Source: Hydractinia symbiolongicarpus
Taxonomy: Eukaryota > Cnidaria > Hydrozoa > Anthoathecata > Hydractiniidae
Direction: 5' to 3'
NCBI RefSeq assembly: GCF_029227915.1
Contig: NC_079875.1
Location: 20,765,001 to 20,829,000 of the forward strand
DNA: 64,000 bases
Positions 22,001 through 36,977 of the stretch are shown piece after piece (the stretch's first letter is position 1; each line of letters begins with the position of its first letter). A model generated the notes under the pieces. It made no database searches. It worked only from the letters and a program-made list of their open reading frames with translations, and was not told the DNA's origin. The position numbers were made by a program, and so were the translations under genes.

Positions 22001-23077
22001 TTTTACAGAACCTTTATTAATAACGGTATCACTAAGAACTAAAGAAGCTATCCAGAGATAATAATAAGGGGTTTACAAAGACTACTTTCAACAAAAGAAG
22101 CGTACAATCCCATTGTCTAAATCTATCCTAATGTACAATAACTTGTTTTCAAGTTCTTAGAAATTTCAGATAGTTAAGAGAATTTATGTATGTGTTGTTT
22201 TGTACAGGTCACACGTCCTAAGGACACATTCCAAACATAAGATTGAATAGTGAATGCAGGATGTGATAGTCCTTGAATGAATTTTAAAACAATTGATATG
22301 AACAAGATTGTAAAAAGTTGTAACCAACAGACAGCTGGGTTTCAGTAACTTATAATGGCACTAATTGTCCATTTATAAGATACAGGAGAAATATTATGTT
22401 CAAACATTTTTACATTGTTCATTTTGTTCCATAACCTTACTAACTACCTACTTCTTGTTTTTATATCGAATATTATCAGTTCTTTGGAACGACTTAGAAA
22501 CAGACGTGAATTTTAATGGAATATAATATAATAATATAACATAATATAAAAAAGAAGAATTAGAAACGTCCCTATTTTAACACGAAACCTGAGGGCTTAA
22601 TATTCACTTTAAGGCACTCTAACAACGTTTGAAATATTTATAAGCAGTTCACATATTCAACAAGTTGCTATAAAATATTGAGTTGGATACTCTCCACTTT
22701 TCACAACAGGGAATGTCAAAGTAAAAAACCATGTTTCGTTTAAACGGAAACACATGACAATAATGATTTATATTACAGATGCAGTGAACTTAACCTTGTT
22801 TTTTCTATGTATGCTGGTTTACAATTTTCTGCGATAAGTAAGAATTCAATATATCTGTTCTATTCTGACAGAGAAGATAATTGCTAGGTAACATGCGCAA
22901 ATTCATATTTGTTGGACGGGTGAACCAAAATGCATTCGAGCAGAGCATTCAAAACTTGCAAATGTGGAAAGATGAACCGCTTGGTTTTGAAGCAAGCACC
23001 GTAGAAAAAAAAAATGTTTAATAAGATAAAACATAATTTTACGAAAAAAGCTTCGAATTCCCTCCAAACCACTGGAA
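19030..23077. other. Long AT-rich intergenic region, no gene seen
   Basis: About 4 kb with only short frames lacking recognisable motifs. The first 100 bases match the 5' flank of copy 1 on the opposite strand and may hold the promoter of copy 2. Nothing else could be assigned. Confidence 0.4.
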
Positions 23078-23539
23078 TTTGTGACCAAGTCAAAGTTATA
23101 ACTAAGTCAAAGTTGTGACCGAGTCAAAATTGTGACCGAGTTAAAGTTGTAACTAAGTTAAAGTTGTAACTAAGTCAAAGTTGTAACTAAGTCAAAGTTG
23201 TGACCGAGTCAAAATTGTGACCGAGTCAAAGTTGTAACTAAGTCAAAGTTGTAACAAAGTCAAAGTTGTAACAAAGTCAAAGTTGTAACTAAGTCAAAGT
23301 TGTAACTAAGTTAAAGTTGTAACTAAGTTATAGTTGTAACTAAGTCAAAGTTGTGACCGAGTCAAAGTTGTGACCGAGTTAAAGTTGTAACTAAGTCAAA
23401 GTTGTAACCAAGTCAATGTTGTGACCGAGTCAAAATTGTGACCGAGTTAAAGTTGTAACTAAGTTATAGTTGTAACTAAGTCTAAGTTGTGACCGAGTTG
23501 GAGTTGTAACTAAGGCAATGTTGTGACCGAGTCAAAGTT
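23078..23539. repeat. 17-bp minisatellite, about 27 copies
   Basis: The unit is GTTGTAACTAAGTCAAA, alternating with the variant GTTGTGACCGAGTCAAA and minor changes (AATTGT, GAGTTAA, CAAGTC). The two variants occur in blocks, which suggests that expansion copied multi-unit segments. The unit length is not a multiple of three within any sustained frame, and there is no sign of coding. Confidence 0.9.
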
Positions 23540-24094
23540 CCGGTATTTTGTCAGATTATTTTGTGATATCTTAAATAACTTTTAGTCGGTTATTAGAAAC
23601 TTTATGAAAGATAAAATTTCAATCTAAAACTGTACTAATCATATTTTAAGCAGACGGTGACATCTTACACAGTTTGTGATGGCGTCACAGAAAAGTGCTA
23701 ACATAAGCAAAGATTTATTGTTATCATTTTGTACCTTTTATGAACTACTACAACTGTATTAAGTTTCATTCCATTTGCGAAAGCTAAACAATGTTATGGA
23801 GGAAAGGAGAGAGAGACGGAGCGGAATAATCCTGACTGGATACTTTTCTGATCCCGCGTGAACATCTAGGTTCCATCCAGTCAATGACATTCTCTTGAAC
23901 CGTCAGACGATAATAACAAGCTGTTGGGCAATTGCGGAGGGGGAAGATGACCTTTACACCACAAATCAAACACTTTTTTAAGGCGGACAAAAAATTATTG
24001 CCACAAATGTCCGCTTAAGGGATGTTCTCCGTATGGAAAAGTCAGTAAAAGTAAAAATTCGTAAAACTTTAGAACAATTCTTACAGCCAACCAT
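23540..24094. other. Intergenic stretch between minisatellite and satellite
   Basis: No coding or repeat signal. Weak open frames on the - strand (23990-23784) have no recognisable domain. Confidence 0.35.
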
Positions 24095-24162
24095 ATCAGG
24101 TCATTTTACCAATTTTACTGACTTTACAACCCTAAGATCTCTTTACCAATTTTACTGATAAG
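24095..24162. repeat. Left remnant of the ~38-bp satellite
   Basis: About two units of TTTACCAATTTTACTGAC plus TTTACAACCCTAAG precede the element at 24163. The same satellite resumes at 26732, so this part was separated by insertion. Confidence 0.85.
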
Positions 24163-26731
<2,569 letters not shown>

Positions 26732-27330
26732 ACTGCTAAGGTCTTTATACCAATTTTACTGACTGTACAACCCTAAGGTCTTTTTACCAATTTTACTGAC
26801 TTTACAAATCTAAGGTCTTTTTACCAATTTTACTGACTTTACAACCCTAAGATCTTTTTACCAATTTTACTGCTAAGGTCTTTTTACCAATTTTACTGAC
26901 TGTACAACCCTAAGGTCTTTTTACCAATTTTACTGACTCTTCTAAATCTAAGGTCTTTTTACCAATTTTACTGACTTTACAACCCTAAGATCTTTTTACC
27001 AATTTTACTGCTAAGGTCTTTTTACCAATTTTACTGACTTTACAACCTTAGTCTTTTTACCAATTTTACTGACTTTACAAACCTAAGTTTTCTTTTTACC
27101 AATTTTACTGACTTTACAACCCTAAGTTTTCTTTTTACCAATTTTACTGACTTTACAATCCTAAGATCTTTTTACCAATTTTACTGCTAAGGTCTTTTTA
27201 CCAATTTTACTGACTTTACAACCCTAAGGTCTTTTTATCATTTTACTGACTTTACAACCCTAAGGTCTTTTTATCATTTTTACTAACTTTACAACCTGGA
27301 GGTTCTTTTACCAATTTTACCTACTTGTAA
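26732..27330. repeat. ~38-bp satellite array
   Basis: Repeated units read CTAAGGTCTTTTTACCAATT followed by TTACTGACTTTACAACC. Some units are shortened to TTTTACTG followed directly by CTAAGG, giving a mix of long (about 38 bp) and short (about 25 bp) units. The array decays toward 27330. It continues the remnant at 24095-24162. Confidence 0.92.
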
Positions 27331-27537
27331 TGTGTCATGCAATACAAACATACGATACAAAAAAGCTTTTACAACTTTTCATGTTGTTACTACACATAGA
27401 AGATTGTGTATCCATGGTTGATGATTATTTCGGACAAACCGTGCGTAAATAAACATTTTTTTAATTACACCAACAGATTATTTTTAACGAATGAAATATC
27501 ATAGAACGCGTAACAATAACTGCGGTATTCTAAGTAG

Positions 27538-28024
27538 ATATACAATAGGTAAACATAGGTTATTGAGATTTATTAACCCGAGGTGATTTATATGCAACGA
27601 CGCGCAGCGGAGTTGAATATAATGTCACCGAGGGTTAATAAATCCAATAACCTATGTTTACCTATTGTATATATGTTTTATTATATACCCAAAAGAGATT
27701 GTTATAATTAATATTACTTATTTTGTTTTGTGTTTGTTTTGTTTTCGTTTCATCTTTGTTTTGATGTTTTTGTAAAAAGAATTTTCTCGACAAAAAAGTT
27801 CCCGCCATTTCACGTGTTTGGAAATCGACCAATCAGAAAACGGACCACTAAGAAACAACCAATCACAGTTAATTACGATAAAAATTAATAAGGCGGAAAG
27901 GATAAAATCAAAACATGCGTTTACGAATGTTTTGTCAAAACTATTGTTACGTCACAAGCATTGAATAATACGGGTGGAATACGATTATTTATTCAATGGC
28001 TGTTTTTGCTTACGGGTATATAAT
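27538..28024. mobile_element. Foldback MITE(s)
   Basis: Two adjoining inverted structures are present. At 27538-27672 two arms of about 50 bp (starting ATATACAATAGGTAAACATA) fold onto each other with few mismatches. At 27680-28024 the ends TTATATACCC and GGGTATATAA are inverted, enclosing CCAATCAGAAAACGG and a GAATAATACGGGTGG segment with its own inverted flanks. They may be one composite element or two nested ones. There is no coding capacity. Confidence 0.65.
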
Positions 28025-28589
28025 AATAAAATTAATACACTGTGGCTTTCTTTGTAATTAACTTTAATTGTCTTTTTCACGTTAATAAGCAGGCAAGTTG
28101 TTAAGATGTTGGAAAAACAAGATGTTGGACACGTGACTGTAGTGCTAATTTTAGAAGTGACTATTAACGCTGAGTAGACTGAAGAAATATACAGTTGAAT
28201 GGCTTCTTCACTAGCCTCCGTTTAACAGTATCGACATCCTGCATGGCGGGAGGGACTTGGCATTGATTTTCAAAGTTCTTGTTTTTTTTTCAAATTGAGC
28301 ATCCAATCGTATTTCAAATTGATTAATATCACTTTACATTTTTTTAAAGTGACATCATCATACTGTTGCTTGGGCTGTAAGCCGTAACGAACTTAAGCGT
28401 AATAAAAACTGGGGAAGGAGACAAAAAAAAGTATTGTGACTTCTTCTTTGTCGTCTTTTTTATCTTTAATTTACTTTAAATGCAAAAATTTTTGCGGCTA
28501 GAAAAATTAGAGGAAATCTTTCATTTGCCAAATCTTAGATTTCATCAAAGTTCTTGCCCTTAAAAGTTTCAGCATTTAAAGTATTTTTT
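28025..28589. other. Intergenic stretch, nothing recognised
   Basis: AT-rich sequence between the foldback element and the LINE 3' end. No motifs seen. Confidence 0.35.
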
Positions 28590-30060
28590 TAAGGTAAGGT
28601 AAGGTATATATTTTGCCGTAAAGATAGATACAAGTAAGATGTTACTATAAGATACAGATACAATTGGCCGGAGCAAGTAGAAGACTCTAATTATCTTATC
28701 ATCAAGCGCCGTAGCTAATAGTTGAGCTATTTACATTTAAATTTTTGATAACAACTAAAAACGTATAAATGTAAAAATATGTAAATGTGAAATCAATCAA
28801 CTACATAATGCTTAAAAAACTGAGTTATATTATTGTTATTTGCAAGGCACAGGTACTTTACAGCTTGGTCTAACAGTCGGTTCCACAACTGTGGTCCTCT
28901 AGTTTTTATGGAATAGCCGCTTGTTTTTGTTACAACGAAGCTATCGTTAGAGTATCTCGTGTCGTATTTATGTTCGATAAAAGAAAATTTTTCAGCAAAG
29001 ACTAACGGACAGGAAGCAGTTTTTACCTTAAACATAAAAACTAAGACCTGCTGGATGTTAAGTTTATAGATGTTTAAAACTTCCAGTTCTTTTAATAAAG
29101 GCTCGCATGATGTGTATCTATCTACACCAAAAACTATCCTACAAGCATGTTTCTGTTTACTGTAGATCTTACTCAGCTTAGACTTGTTCGTGCTTGCCCA
29201 TACAATATTACAATATATGTTAGGTAACTATGTGCAAAAGAAAAATATAAGTTCTTTAAAGATGTAAAATTTAAGAAAGGTTTAGCTTTAAAAATTAATC
29301 CGATATTTTTAGAAATTTTACTTTCAACAGCATGTATATGTTATTTCCATGTTAAATTCTCATCTAACAAAACACCTAAAAAAATTCATGGATGATTGCC
29401 TTTTACTATTAATGTTATTTAAAATTAAATATCATCGATTTTAGAAGATTTATATAATAGAATATATTTTGTTTTATTTACATTTAACGAAAGTTTATTA
29501 CTTTTGAACCATTCGTCCGATTATTCTAATTCTCTGTTAACTATTTTAAAAAGAGTGCTGATATCCCTATGTGAGTAAAAGATTTAGCATCATCAGCAAA
29601 TAATATAAAATTTAAAAGCTTTGAAGCATAATGTAGATCATTTATATATAGTATAAATAAAAGCGGTCCAAGTATTGAGCCCTGTGGGACCACACGAGTC
29701 ACAGTTCTTTGTTCAGTTGTGCTTGTACCGTAACGTATGCATTGTTTTCTGTTTGTAAAGTAATCTTTAAACCAACTGAGATTGTTATGTCTTACACCAT
29801 AGCATTCAAGCTTTGTCACAAGAATTTCATGACCTACTGTTTCAAAAGCTTTAAAAAGGTCAATACCCCAAGAGTGAAAAAACTTCTATCGAATGCATCA
29901 GTAACATCATTCACTTTAATTTGTAAATTTTTAAAATGCAGAAACGGTAAAATTCCCTTCATGTTTTTTTATTGTTTTCTAATTCACAATAAAATAAATA
30001 TCCGTACATTTTTAAATTCCACGCAACGAATTTGCTTTACATGATCTGAGATATTGATTG
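28590..30060 (-). pseudogene. LINE (CR1/Jockey-like) relic: RT C-terminal half and 3' end
   Basis: On the - strand the readable order is NDVTDAFDRSFFTLGV (about 29900), the RT motif A region DLFKAFETVGHEIL (about 29850), WFKDYFTNRKQC, RVVPQGSILGPLLF (about 29690), FADDAKSF (about 29590), then LNVNKTKY, FLGVLLDENLTWK and the C-terminal RGPQLWNRL segment (28793-29035). The 3' end has TAGAGTCTTCTACTTGCTCC and a (TTACC)n tail at 28597. Stops and frameshifts are frequent and the 5' half is missing. The motif order (PQGSILGPLLF, FADD) is typical of CR1/Jockey/L2-type LINEs. Confidence 0.85.
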
Positions 30061-32602
30061 CGTAAGAAGCGTGTCATTACTGTATCATCATCCACAAATC
30101 ATCGACCGCCCGAGGGCGGTCCGTCATCATTCGGTTAGGGCGCGATATTTTTCTTTATACTATTCCAGGGTTTTTTTGTATGGAGTTGAATATTGGTGCG
30201 CAGCTTCGGTGCCATTTTATCCATTGTTTTTGCGAGGCCAAAACAATAGTACCCTTTGGAATAGGGAGATCATTTTCACTCAGTCGAATATGTATGTGTG
30301 AGATGACTATCTCCATCAGTCGCTACGTAGGGACGAGCTCTCGACGGTGACTAGTTTGTATCGGCGAAAGTAACACAGTGGGGCAAGTCCCACAAAGAAA
30401 AAGATGCTTGGTGGTCGCACCGGTGCGTCACCGTACTCACAATATCAAATTAACATACAAATTAACATACAAAAACTCATTTTTGAGGAAGGTATCTTTT
30501 TAAATCAATGTACTGCTAAGAGACGCTCATTACCATACTTTCTAATGTAAAACAGCAAAAACATTTGAATAATAAAGCGAATGTAAAATCGAATGTTATC
30601 GATCGAATATTCGAGAATTTTAAAAAGCTCTCAGAAAGGCGCAAACACGCGTCTAGGCTTAGCGCAATTTGTTTCACTCGTAACTCTAAGGTGTTAAGAT
30701 TTGGGTAGTAAAACACTATGGTGCATGACTAACAAAAAGCGTAAGGCTTAAACAGGTTTAAGTGAGTGTGTAATAAATTGACCACTCGAAAGGTCAAGTA
30801 CAAGAAATTATACGCACTTTGCAACTGTTTAGACAACCTGTTTAATAATTTCTGTTTTTATGATAAATTTTAAAGTTTTCATCGCCATTTTCTTTGGCGC
30901 TAAGTGAATATATTGTAAGGTCTGTACAATACATATTAAATATCAGTAAATTCAAAAGTTTGTTTTGACGAGGAAGGAAAGACAACACGAGAAGCTATAT
31001 TTGGTAAAAAATGCTATGCTACTAACTTTAAGAAAGTTATTAATACCTCTCAAAAGATTTTACAGAAGGCGCCTGATCACCTTGTTGGCAAATCTTTTTG
31101 AGTTCCCTATTTTATTGTAAAAAAAGAAAGAACATTATCCTGAATATGTTATTGAAAACTGAAGATCATACCATGTGCAAATGTTTTACTGAAATAACAA
31201 ACTCACTCTAATTTTTCTCTGCCTACAGAGCCGCCATGTCATCACCCCAAATTTAATTAATGAGGGGAGAGCATGTGTACCTCCATTTCCATCGTAATAC
31301 TTTCTATAAATATATCAACAAAGTTCCGACTATGATAAATCTATCAAATTACTAAAATCAGGCTTTTTTTGCATCACCCAGCTACCTCTTTATTTTCTTT
31401 TTTAAGAAAGCTTCGCCTCGCTTTTGCCTTACTTTTTGATGGTGCTCTTTTGTTCAAACTTGGAATTTCTCTTTTTAAGCTTTATAATTATTTATCTCCA
31501 TAGTTCTTCATTATTCTTTAAAGTCTCACTTTGAGAACACTCCCCGTTTTAAGTTGGAAAAAATAATGCAATAACCATGGCCATACATTTTATTTAATAA
31601 ATGAAAGAACTCGTGATAAACAATAATTTTCACAATTAGTGGAAATCATGCAAAGAGTTATACCTACGATTTCTTTTTGTTGTTTTGTTTTGCCTCTGAT
31701 TTATTGATTTCCAAAAGTAATTTTGGCAATTTCCGCCACAGTGGTTATAAAACGCAAGGCCGTCTGTTTAACCACGACCGAAAACGATTATTTTGCGACA
31801 ACCTGCTTTTTGGCCGGGAATGAGTAATCAAGGAAATCGTTAAATATGCCGAGTAAAAAAAAACAACAACAAGAAACTTAAAAAATGAAAGTACTGTCAT
31901 TTCCAGTTCCAGTAATTTTAAATCTTCAAATTTTCAGGGTAGTCATAACTGTCCTAGATTTAGAAATGGATAGAAAAACGTTGATTACGCGGCTTTAACA
32001 TCAAGGTGGAGCGTTCTTATCGCATAGATTATAAATACACGTATAGGCCGTGGGCTATGTTCAATAAAAAGCTCTCTAAAATAATTTTCGTTGCCCATAT
32101 TTGGTGACTAATATTTTTTTGGTTAAATCAGCGTTTTGGTTTGTACTGATTTATATTATCGATGTTACCAATTTCGATGCCCCACAGTTTTCGTGTAATT
32201 AAGGGTTTAAAAATGTGTTATCGTGTGATATAATGCATTATCCATTTTAGCTACGCGTTTCTAATTAATAATAACATTATCACAAAGCCAAAACTTTTCT
32301 TTTTAAAAAGTACGTACAACTAACTTACTTAATGCAAAAATATTTTCAAAAAATGCATTTAACATGTGATTATTCCTTTATCGTGTGATATCGTTATGCA
32401 TCGATACTCGATAACATGAAAAAGCAACATTTTGGCTGTAAATGGACAAAATTTTGTCGCCATTAGTTATTATATTCTTGCCTAAGCCTTATATGATTGT
32501 TAGAAAGTATAATATTAAGAATGTTAAGTCTCAGAAGATCATAGCGAAGATCTTAATGCTACCCGATAAAATAAAATAAAATGAAAACGCTGCTTTCATA
32601 TA
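30061..32602. other. Intergenic region with a GC-richer patch
   Basis: At 30104-30430 the sequence is notably GC-richer than its surroundings. It includes a perfect 18-bp hairpin GACCGCCCGAGGGCGGTC (30104-30121) and GGTCGCACCGGTGCGTCACC (30413-30432). I could not assign it. It may be an unrecognised short interspersed element. The rest (30440-32602) is AT-rich without recognisable genes. Confidence 0.35.
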
Positions 32603-34515
32603 CTAAAAAAGGTTAAAATCTATGTCCTCATCGCTCTCTGAGTTGTTATCAGATGATTCGGTGCTAGCACCATCAGCTTCAAGAGGCTTTGCGTTTTCAC
32701 AGTTTTCACATAAACATGAACTGGAGCACTCAAGACCGTTTTTTCTGCAACCACAAGCATTGTTGGTGCATGATTTTTTGCATTTGCACGTTGTTGTTTG
32801 AAGTAATGCTTGTGTTGCAGGTTTTTGATCGAGCCATTTGATTACAAGCGAGCTGTTATTGAACGTCTAGCCATGGTCGGTCATGCTAATATCTGGAATG
32901 AACTGAACAGTGCGTCGTTTCCAGATAAAAGCTTGGTATATAGCTCTTAAAAGATGGGAGCGCAAGGCATCGTCTGTTGGTGGCAAAAAATCTTCGCTGT
33001 ATTTTCCACAAGTGAAAAGGTACAATCTTGTACTATTGATTGTTGAAGATACTGTCGGAGAACCGTATAAACAAAGACAGCAGCTTTATTATAACTCTCT
33101 TCCGTAACATAGCTTCCGTAGGCTAAAAAATATATATATGTAAAGTGGCTTGGTTTTCATTACGTCAAAGCATTTCTTTTTTTCTTTTCCATTCTTCTCC
33201 TTTTTCCAAAGGAGCTAACTGAATCGCAACCTGTGAAGGCGTAAAATCCGACGAGAGCATCAGTAACTTCACCAAGGGAGTTTGCGATGTTATGCATATC
33301 GAGAATTTGATTTTGTTCGCCAACGCCAGTTTCCACATAAAAACGATGATTAAAATCTTTAGCTGATGCAACAGCCATAATAACGACATCTGTAGCTATC
33401 AGGAGTGCTTGACTTGACTGCGATGCAAAGACAGCATGTAATATCAACCTAGTATCCGCTTCTTCATGATTATAGTCAAGCTGAGGAACCAATGAAGTAG
33501 AACAAATTTTATCCGCACTTGGAGATAGGATATAACATTTATCCTCTGATGTGACGTATATGGTCTTACATTAAAATTCCTCTGAAGTATAAAGCTGCCA
33601 TGCTGATGCCAAGAAAATTTAAGAGAGACTCTTTGTTTTTTCCAACGGATAAAACCTTCTTCCATTGAATTGGGGTCTTTTGATCTCCCCCAATGATGGC
33701 CACAACCTGTTGTCCTCCGTCAGCTCTTCGTGATCTTTCAGCATTTTTGATACTTATTTTAGGGTACCTATCTCCAATAAAGTGAACATTCTTGGCGTTG
33801 TATTTCCTACCACTGGTGATTAAAATTCTGAAAATTTGAGACGCGAGTAATCTGAATGTCGACTCAGGTGCTTTAAAAGCTTGTATAACCGCCATAGCAT
33901 CTAAAATTATAGTATCAGCAAGAACTGTCCCAGTTACGACACTTTCCTCGTTCTCAATAATGTGAAGTAACCTTGATTTGGTGGGTTTTTTTAAATTTCC
34001 ATCAGCAGTCGCAATGCTTGTCGGATAATCACTCAAGGAACACGCTTCGATCTTTCAGAAATTTTCGTAGGCTGAGAAATTCTGCAACTTTTTCTTGCAG
34101 GAGGTACAATATCATCTTTTGTTTTTTTGACTGCATAATTCTATGGAGAAATCGAGTTACAGAAAAAATACATATAAAATATAGCTATACACAATTAAAC
34201 TAACTCTGCAGCTGAAATCTTTAACATCACATACCTTAGAAATTTCAAGTTCCTTTTGTTTTTTATCTTTCGTTCGTTTTAATTTATTGACGTTGGTAAA
34301 CAACTGATAACATTTTCTGTGATAAGACAGAGGCGGAAATTCCTTGTTTTCTAGTTTCTTTTCTGTACTCTTGGGAAATGCATCGAAAGAAGTTTAGGCA
34401 ATTGCACACTCTACGCTATTTAATTTAATCCATTTTTTCCTAAATTCTATAATTCTACGCAATCCTGCACTACTACAACGTACGAGGGTTTCGTTTACTA
34501 CACAATCCGAATGAA
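32603..34515 (-). pseudogene. Multidomain repeat-family gene (PIN-like nuclease fold plus CXC/TCR-type zinc domain), decayed
   Basis: On the - strand, exon A (about 34515-34235) has LVRCSSAGLRRIIEFRKKW and YHRKCYQLFTNVNKLKR. It ends in a GT donor. The second exon starts at 34140 (NYAVKKTKDDIVPP). Next comes a PIN/flap-nuclease-like part with ILDAMAVIQAFKAPE and FIGDRYPKISIKNAERSRR, then HEEADTRLILHAVFA, GFYAFTGCDSVSSF, LFTCGKYSEDFLPP, and a C-terminal Cys-rich CXC domain (CKCKKSCTNNACGCRKNG, CSSSCLCENCEN) with an acidic tail ending at 32603. Lesions: TAA at 34394-34396, a frame change near 34037, gaps near 33150, and TAG at 32877-32879 where Trp is expected. I recall this architecture from high-copy invertebrate proteins but cannot name the element family. 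Confidence 0.7.
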
Positions 34516-35823
34516 TAAAACAAAAGCTTTCGTTTTCCATTTCTATTTCGCGCTCATTCAAGTTTGTTTACTTTGTAAATCGCGTGGTCAGCATTTTTTT
34601 CAAAATGATATTTTAGCAACTGAAAATCGCAGTGGGCATAATAGATTTTCGGTCATTCCGTATTGTAGCAGGTGGTTCTTAGATCAAAACAAACTGGTAA
34701 ATAGGGCGGAGAAAGACGTGGCAGATCGTCGAAAAAACTTGTCATTATAATTGTATTTTTTGAAAAACTGCGGGTTTACAGAGTTGGTAACATCATTTTT
34801 TCTCATATAGAACATTGTTTCTATGAACTTTTGGAAGGAAATATCGGTCACCAAATTTGGACAACGAAACTGAACGATATTGTTGCATAGTCCACGACCT
34901 AGTAGGAAACTTTTCTGCCATTTTTAGGTATATTAAGATGTCCAATATGATATTTAGGATGATTTTAGATGTTGTTTTTGTCCTCATTGCTCATAAACGT
35001 TTCACCTGCCATTAGCTCGACTTTCGTTAAAGTTACTTAAGTCAAAAATCAATAGCTCGTTTTGTATTGGGTATAAATATACGGGTATTTTCAATCATGT
35101 GATCAATTTTTAATCACATAGTTGACTTGAATTCGCAACTTATTTTTTTATATTTCAGATAAAAACAAAAGAGTAAGTAAAAACCAATATCAGACGAAAA
35201 TAAACAATGTTTATGCGAGATTGCGACCGGCTCATTTGCATAAACACATCAGAATTATTGTGATCTTATGCACAATTGTTTTGTGTAAAATACATGCATG
35301 AGAGTCTCAAGAGTTCTACGAAACACAACATGAGTTACAACATCAAGTTGCAAGAAATCAGCTTATGTATATTTCACAACGGAAAAAAACATGCGAAAAA
35401 TTATGATGTCAGCAATTATTTTGACCAAGATAGAAAAATAAGGGAAAGGTCGCTTGTTTGAGGATCTTCAAATAAGTCCTTAAAATAAACTGAGTAAAAG
35501 TGAGAGAATGTGACTGTAACTATGCAGATAAAATTTATCTTTGATCGTTAAAACTCAATACAAGAACATTTTCCCACCCACAGCAATACATAATATACAC
35601 AGTTTGGAGTCAAGTCATTAAGCCTTTTTACTCCAACAATTTTCCCACTTCCTTTGCCTTCATAAAACTTTTCGTAATGTAATTTTCATACTTTAATAGT
35701 TAAAAAATAATAGTAAAAGAAAAAACAAGAAGCCGTTCGGCATTTAAACTGGAAGATATCGGCTTTTTTTCTAAAAGAAAATGAAACATTTTTAAAATGC
35801 AAAGAGAAACGGGTTTTAAGCTA
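34516..35823. other. Intergenic stretch, nothing recognised
   Basis: No coding motifs or repeat boundaries were identified in this AT-rich stretch. Confidence 0.35.
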
Positions 35824-36123
35824 AGGGGACACGAGGACAGGCTAATGCAACGCATGCTATGCAACATTGCTCCATTGCACGCGCATGACAAAAATTGCTC
35901 GTGTCCTATATCTACTTTTTACTGCATCAATGGAGCAAAAAAACGTTGCATGAAGCACAAATTTTGCTAAACAGCTTCGGGGACAAAATAGATCTGAATC
36001 TATTTTGTGCCTGTGCTCCAAGGACAAAATTTGATGAATATTTTATTGCACAGCAAATGTTGCATCATCAACATGTCCCGGGACAAAATTGTTGTTGCGG
36101 CACATTTTTGCCTCGAGTCCCCA
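35824..36123. mobile_element. 300-bp MITE with TA target duplication
   Basis: The left end AGGGGACACGAGG follows TA at 35822-35823. The right end, read on the other strand, is TGGGGACTCGAGG and is followed by TA at 36124-36125. Internal inverted pieces (ACAAAATAGAT with ATCTATTTTGT around 35985-36010) allow folding. No coding. Confidence 0.55.
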
Positions 36124-36977
36124 TATTATGCAACAAATATTTTGCAAAACCACTTAAAGCATAGTGTAATTGATCAATGAAAATGCAAAAAAACTGTTAA
36201 CATTGCTTGTCTTTTAAAATTTTACGTAGTATTACGACCTTTAAAAAGTCGTAGTCACACCTTAACAATAATAACCTTTCAAAAAGTGCGTTAACAGTCG
36301 CCAGATGAAAGTACCAATCGCCAGAAAGTAGCCATAAAATGCATTGAGTCGCAAAGGGTTGATAAAGTGCGGAGTTTGGTGAGGAACGCCGGTCATTACA
36401 TTACTGGAATATCTCCCAGTAAAGTTGTTTTCGTTAATAGAAAATTTTCCTACGTGCGCCTTTTGATGTTTTATATGACGTCATTCACTAACGGGACTAA
36501 CTAACCTTCTCTAATCATTGTTAAGATAGCTGTGAACGAGAATTCATTCGCAAAAAATTTTTCAAAAAAGGTACCGTAGTGAGATTCGAACCCATTTGAA
36601 CGCATTCCATTTTTTTTACGAAAAGAATCGTAATATGCTAAAATCTTAATGCTAAATTCTTAATAAATAATTAAACAGATTGAATAATATTGTATTCAAA
36701 ATGAGATCCTTCTTTGCAGTGCTATTTTATCTCAATCCTCATACACGTGCCAAGAAGGAAATAAAGTAGAATTTAATCTGTTTTTATAGGCCATAGAGTT
36801 GCAATCCAGAAAATGATCGGGTCCGGAATCCTAAAACGCATGTAACCCCGCACATCGTGTTCCTCGTTTGTTTTTCAGTCTGCTCTGCCCTGCTTCTTTT
36901 TGTCTATTATTATGCATAAAATGATTACAATAAACACAAGCTGCTTGTACCATTGAAAATTCAACTATTCTATGCTA
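36124..36977. other. Intergenic stretch with a tRNA-like B box
   Basis: On the - strand, GGGTTCGAATCTCACTACGG (36574-36593) resembles a Pol III B box and T-arm. No matching A box or cloverleaf was found, so it is at most a SINE relic. The remainder holds nothing recognisable. Confidence 0.3.

Noticed and set aside
23100-23540. CRISPR-like array
   Set aside because: The 17-bp units are contiguous without spacers, and the sequence is eukaryotic. It is a minisatellite.
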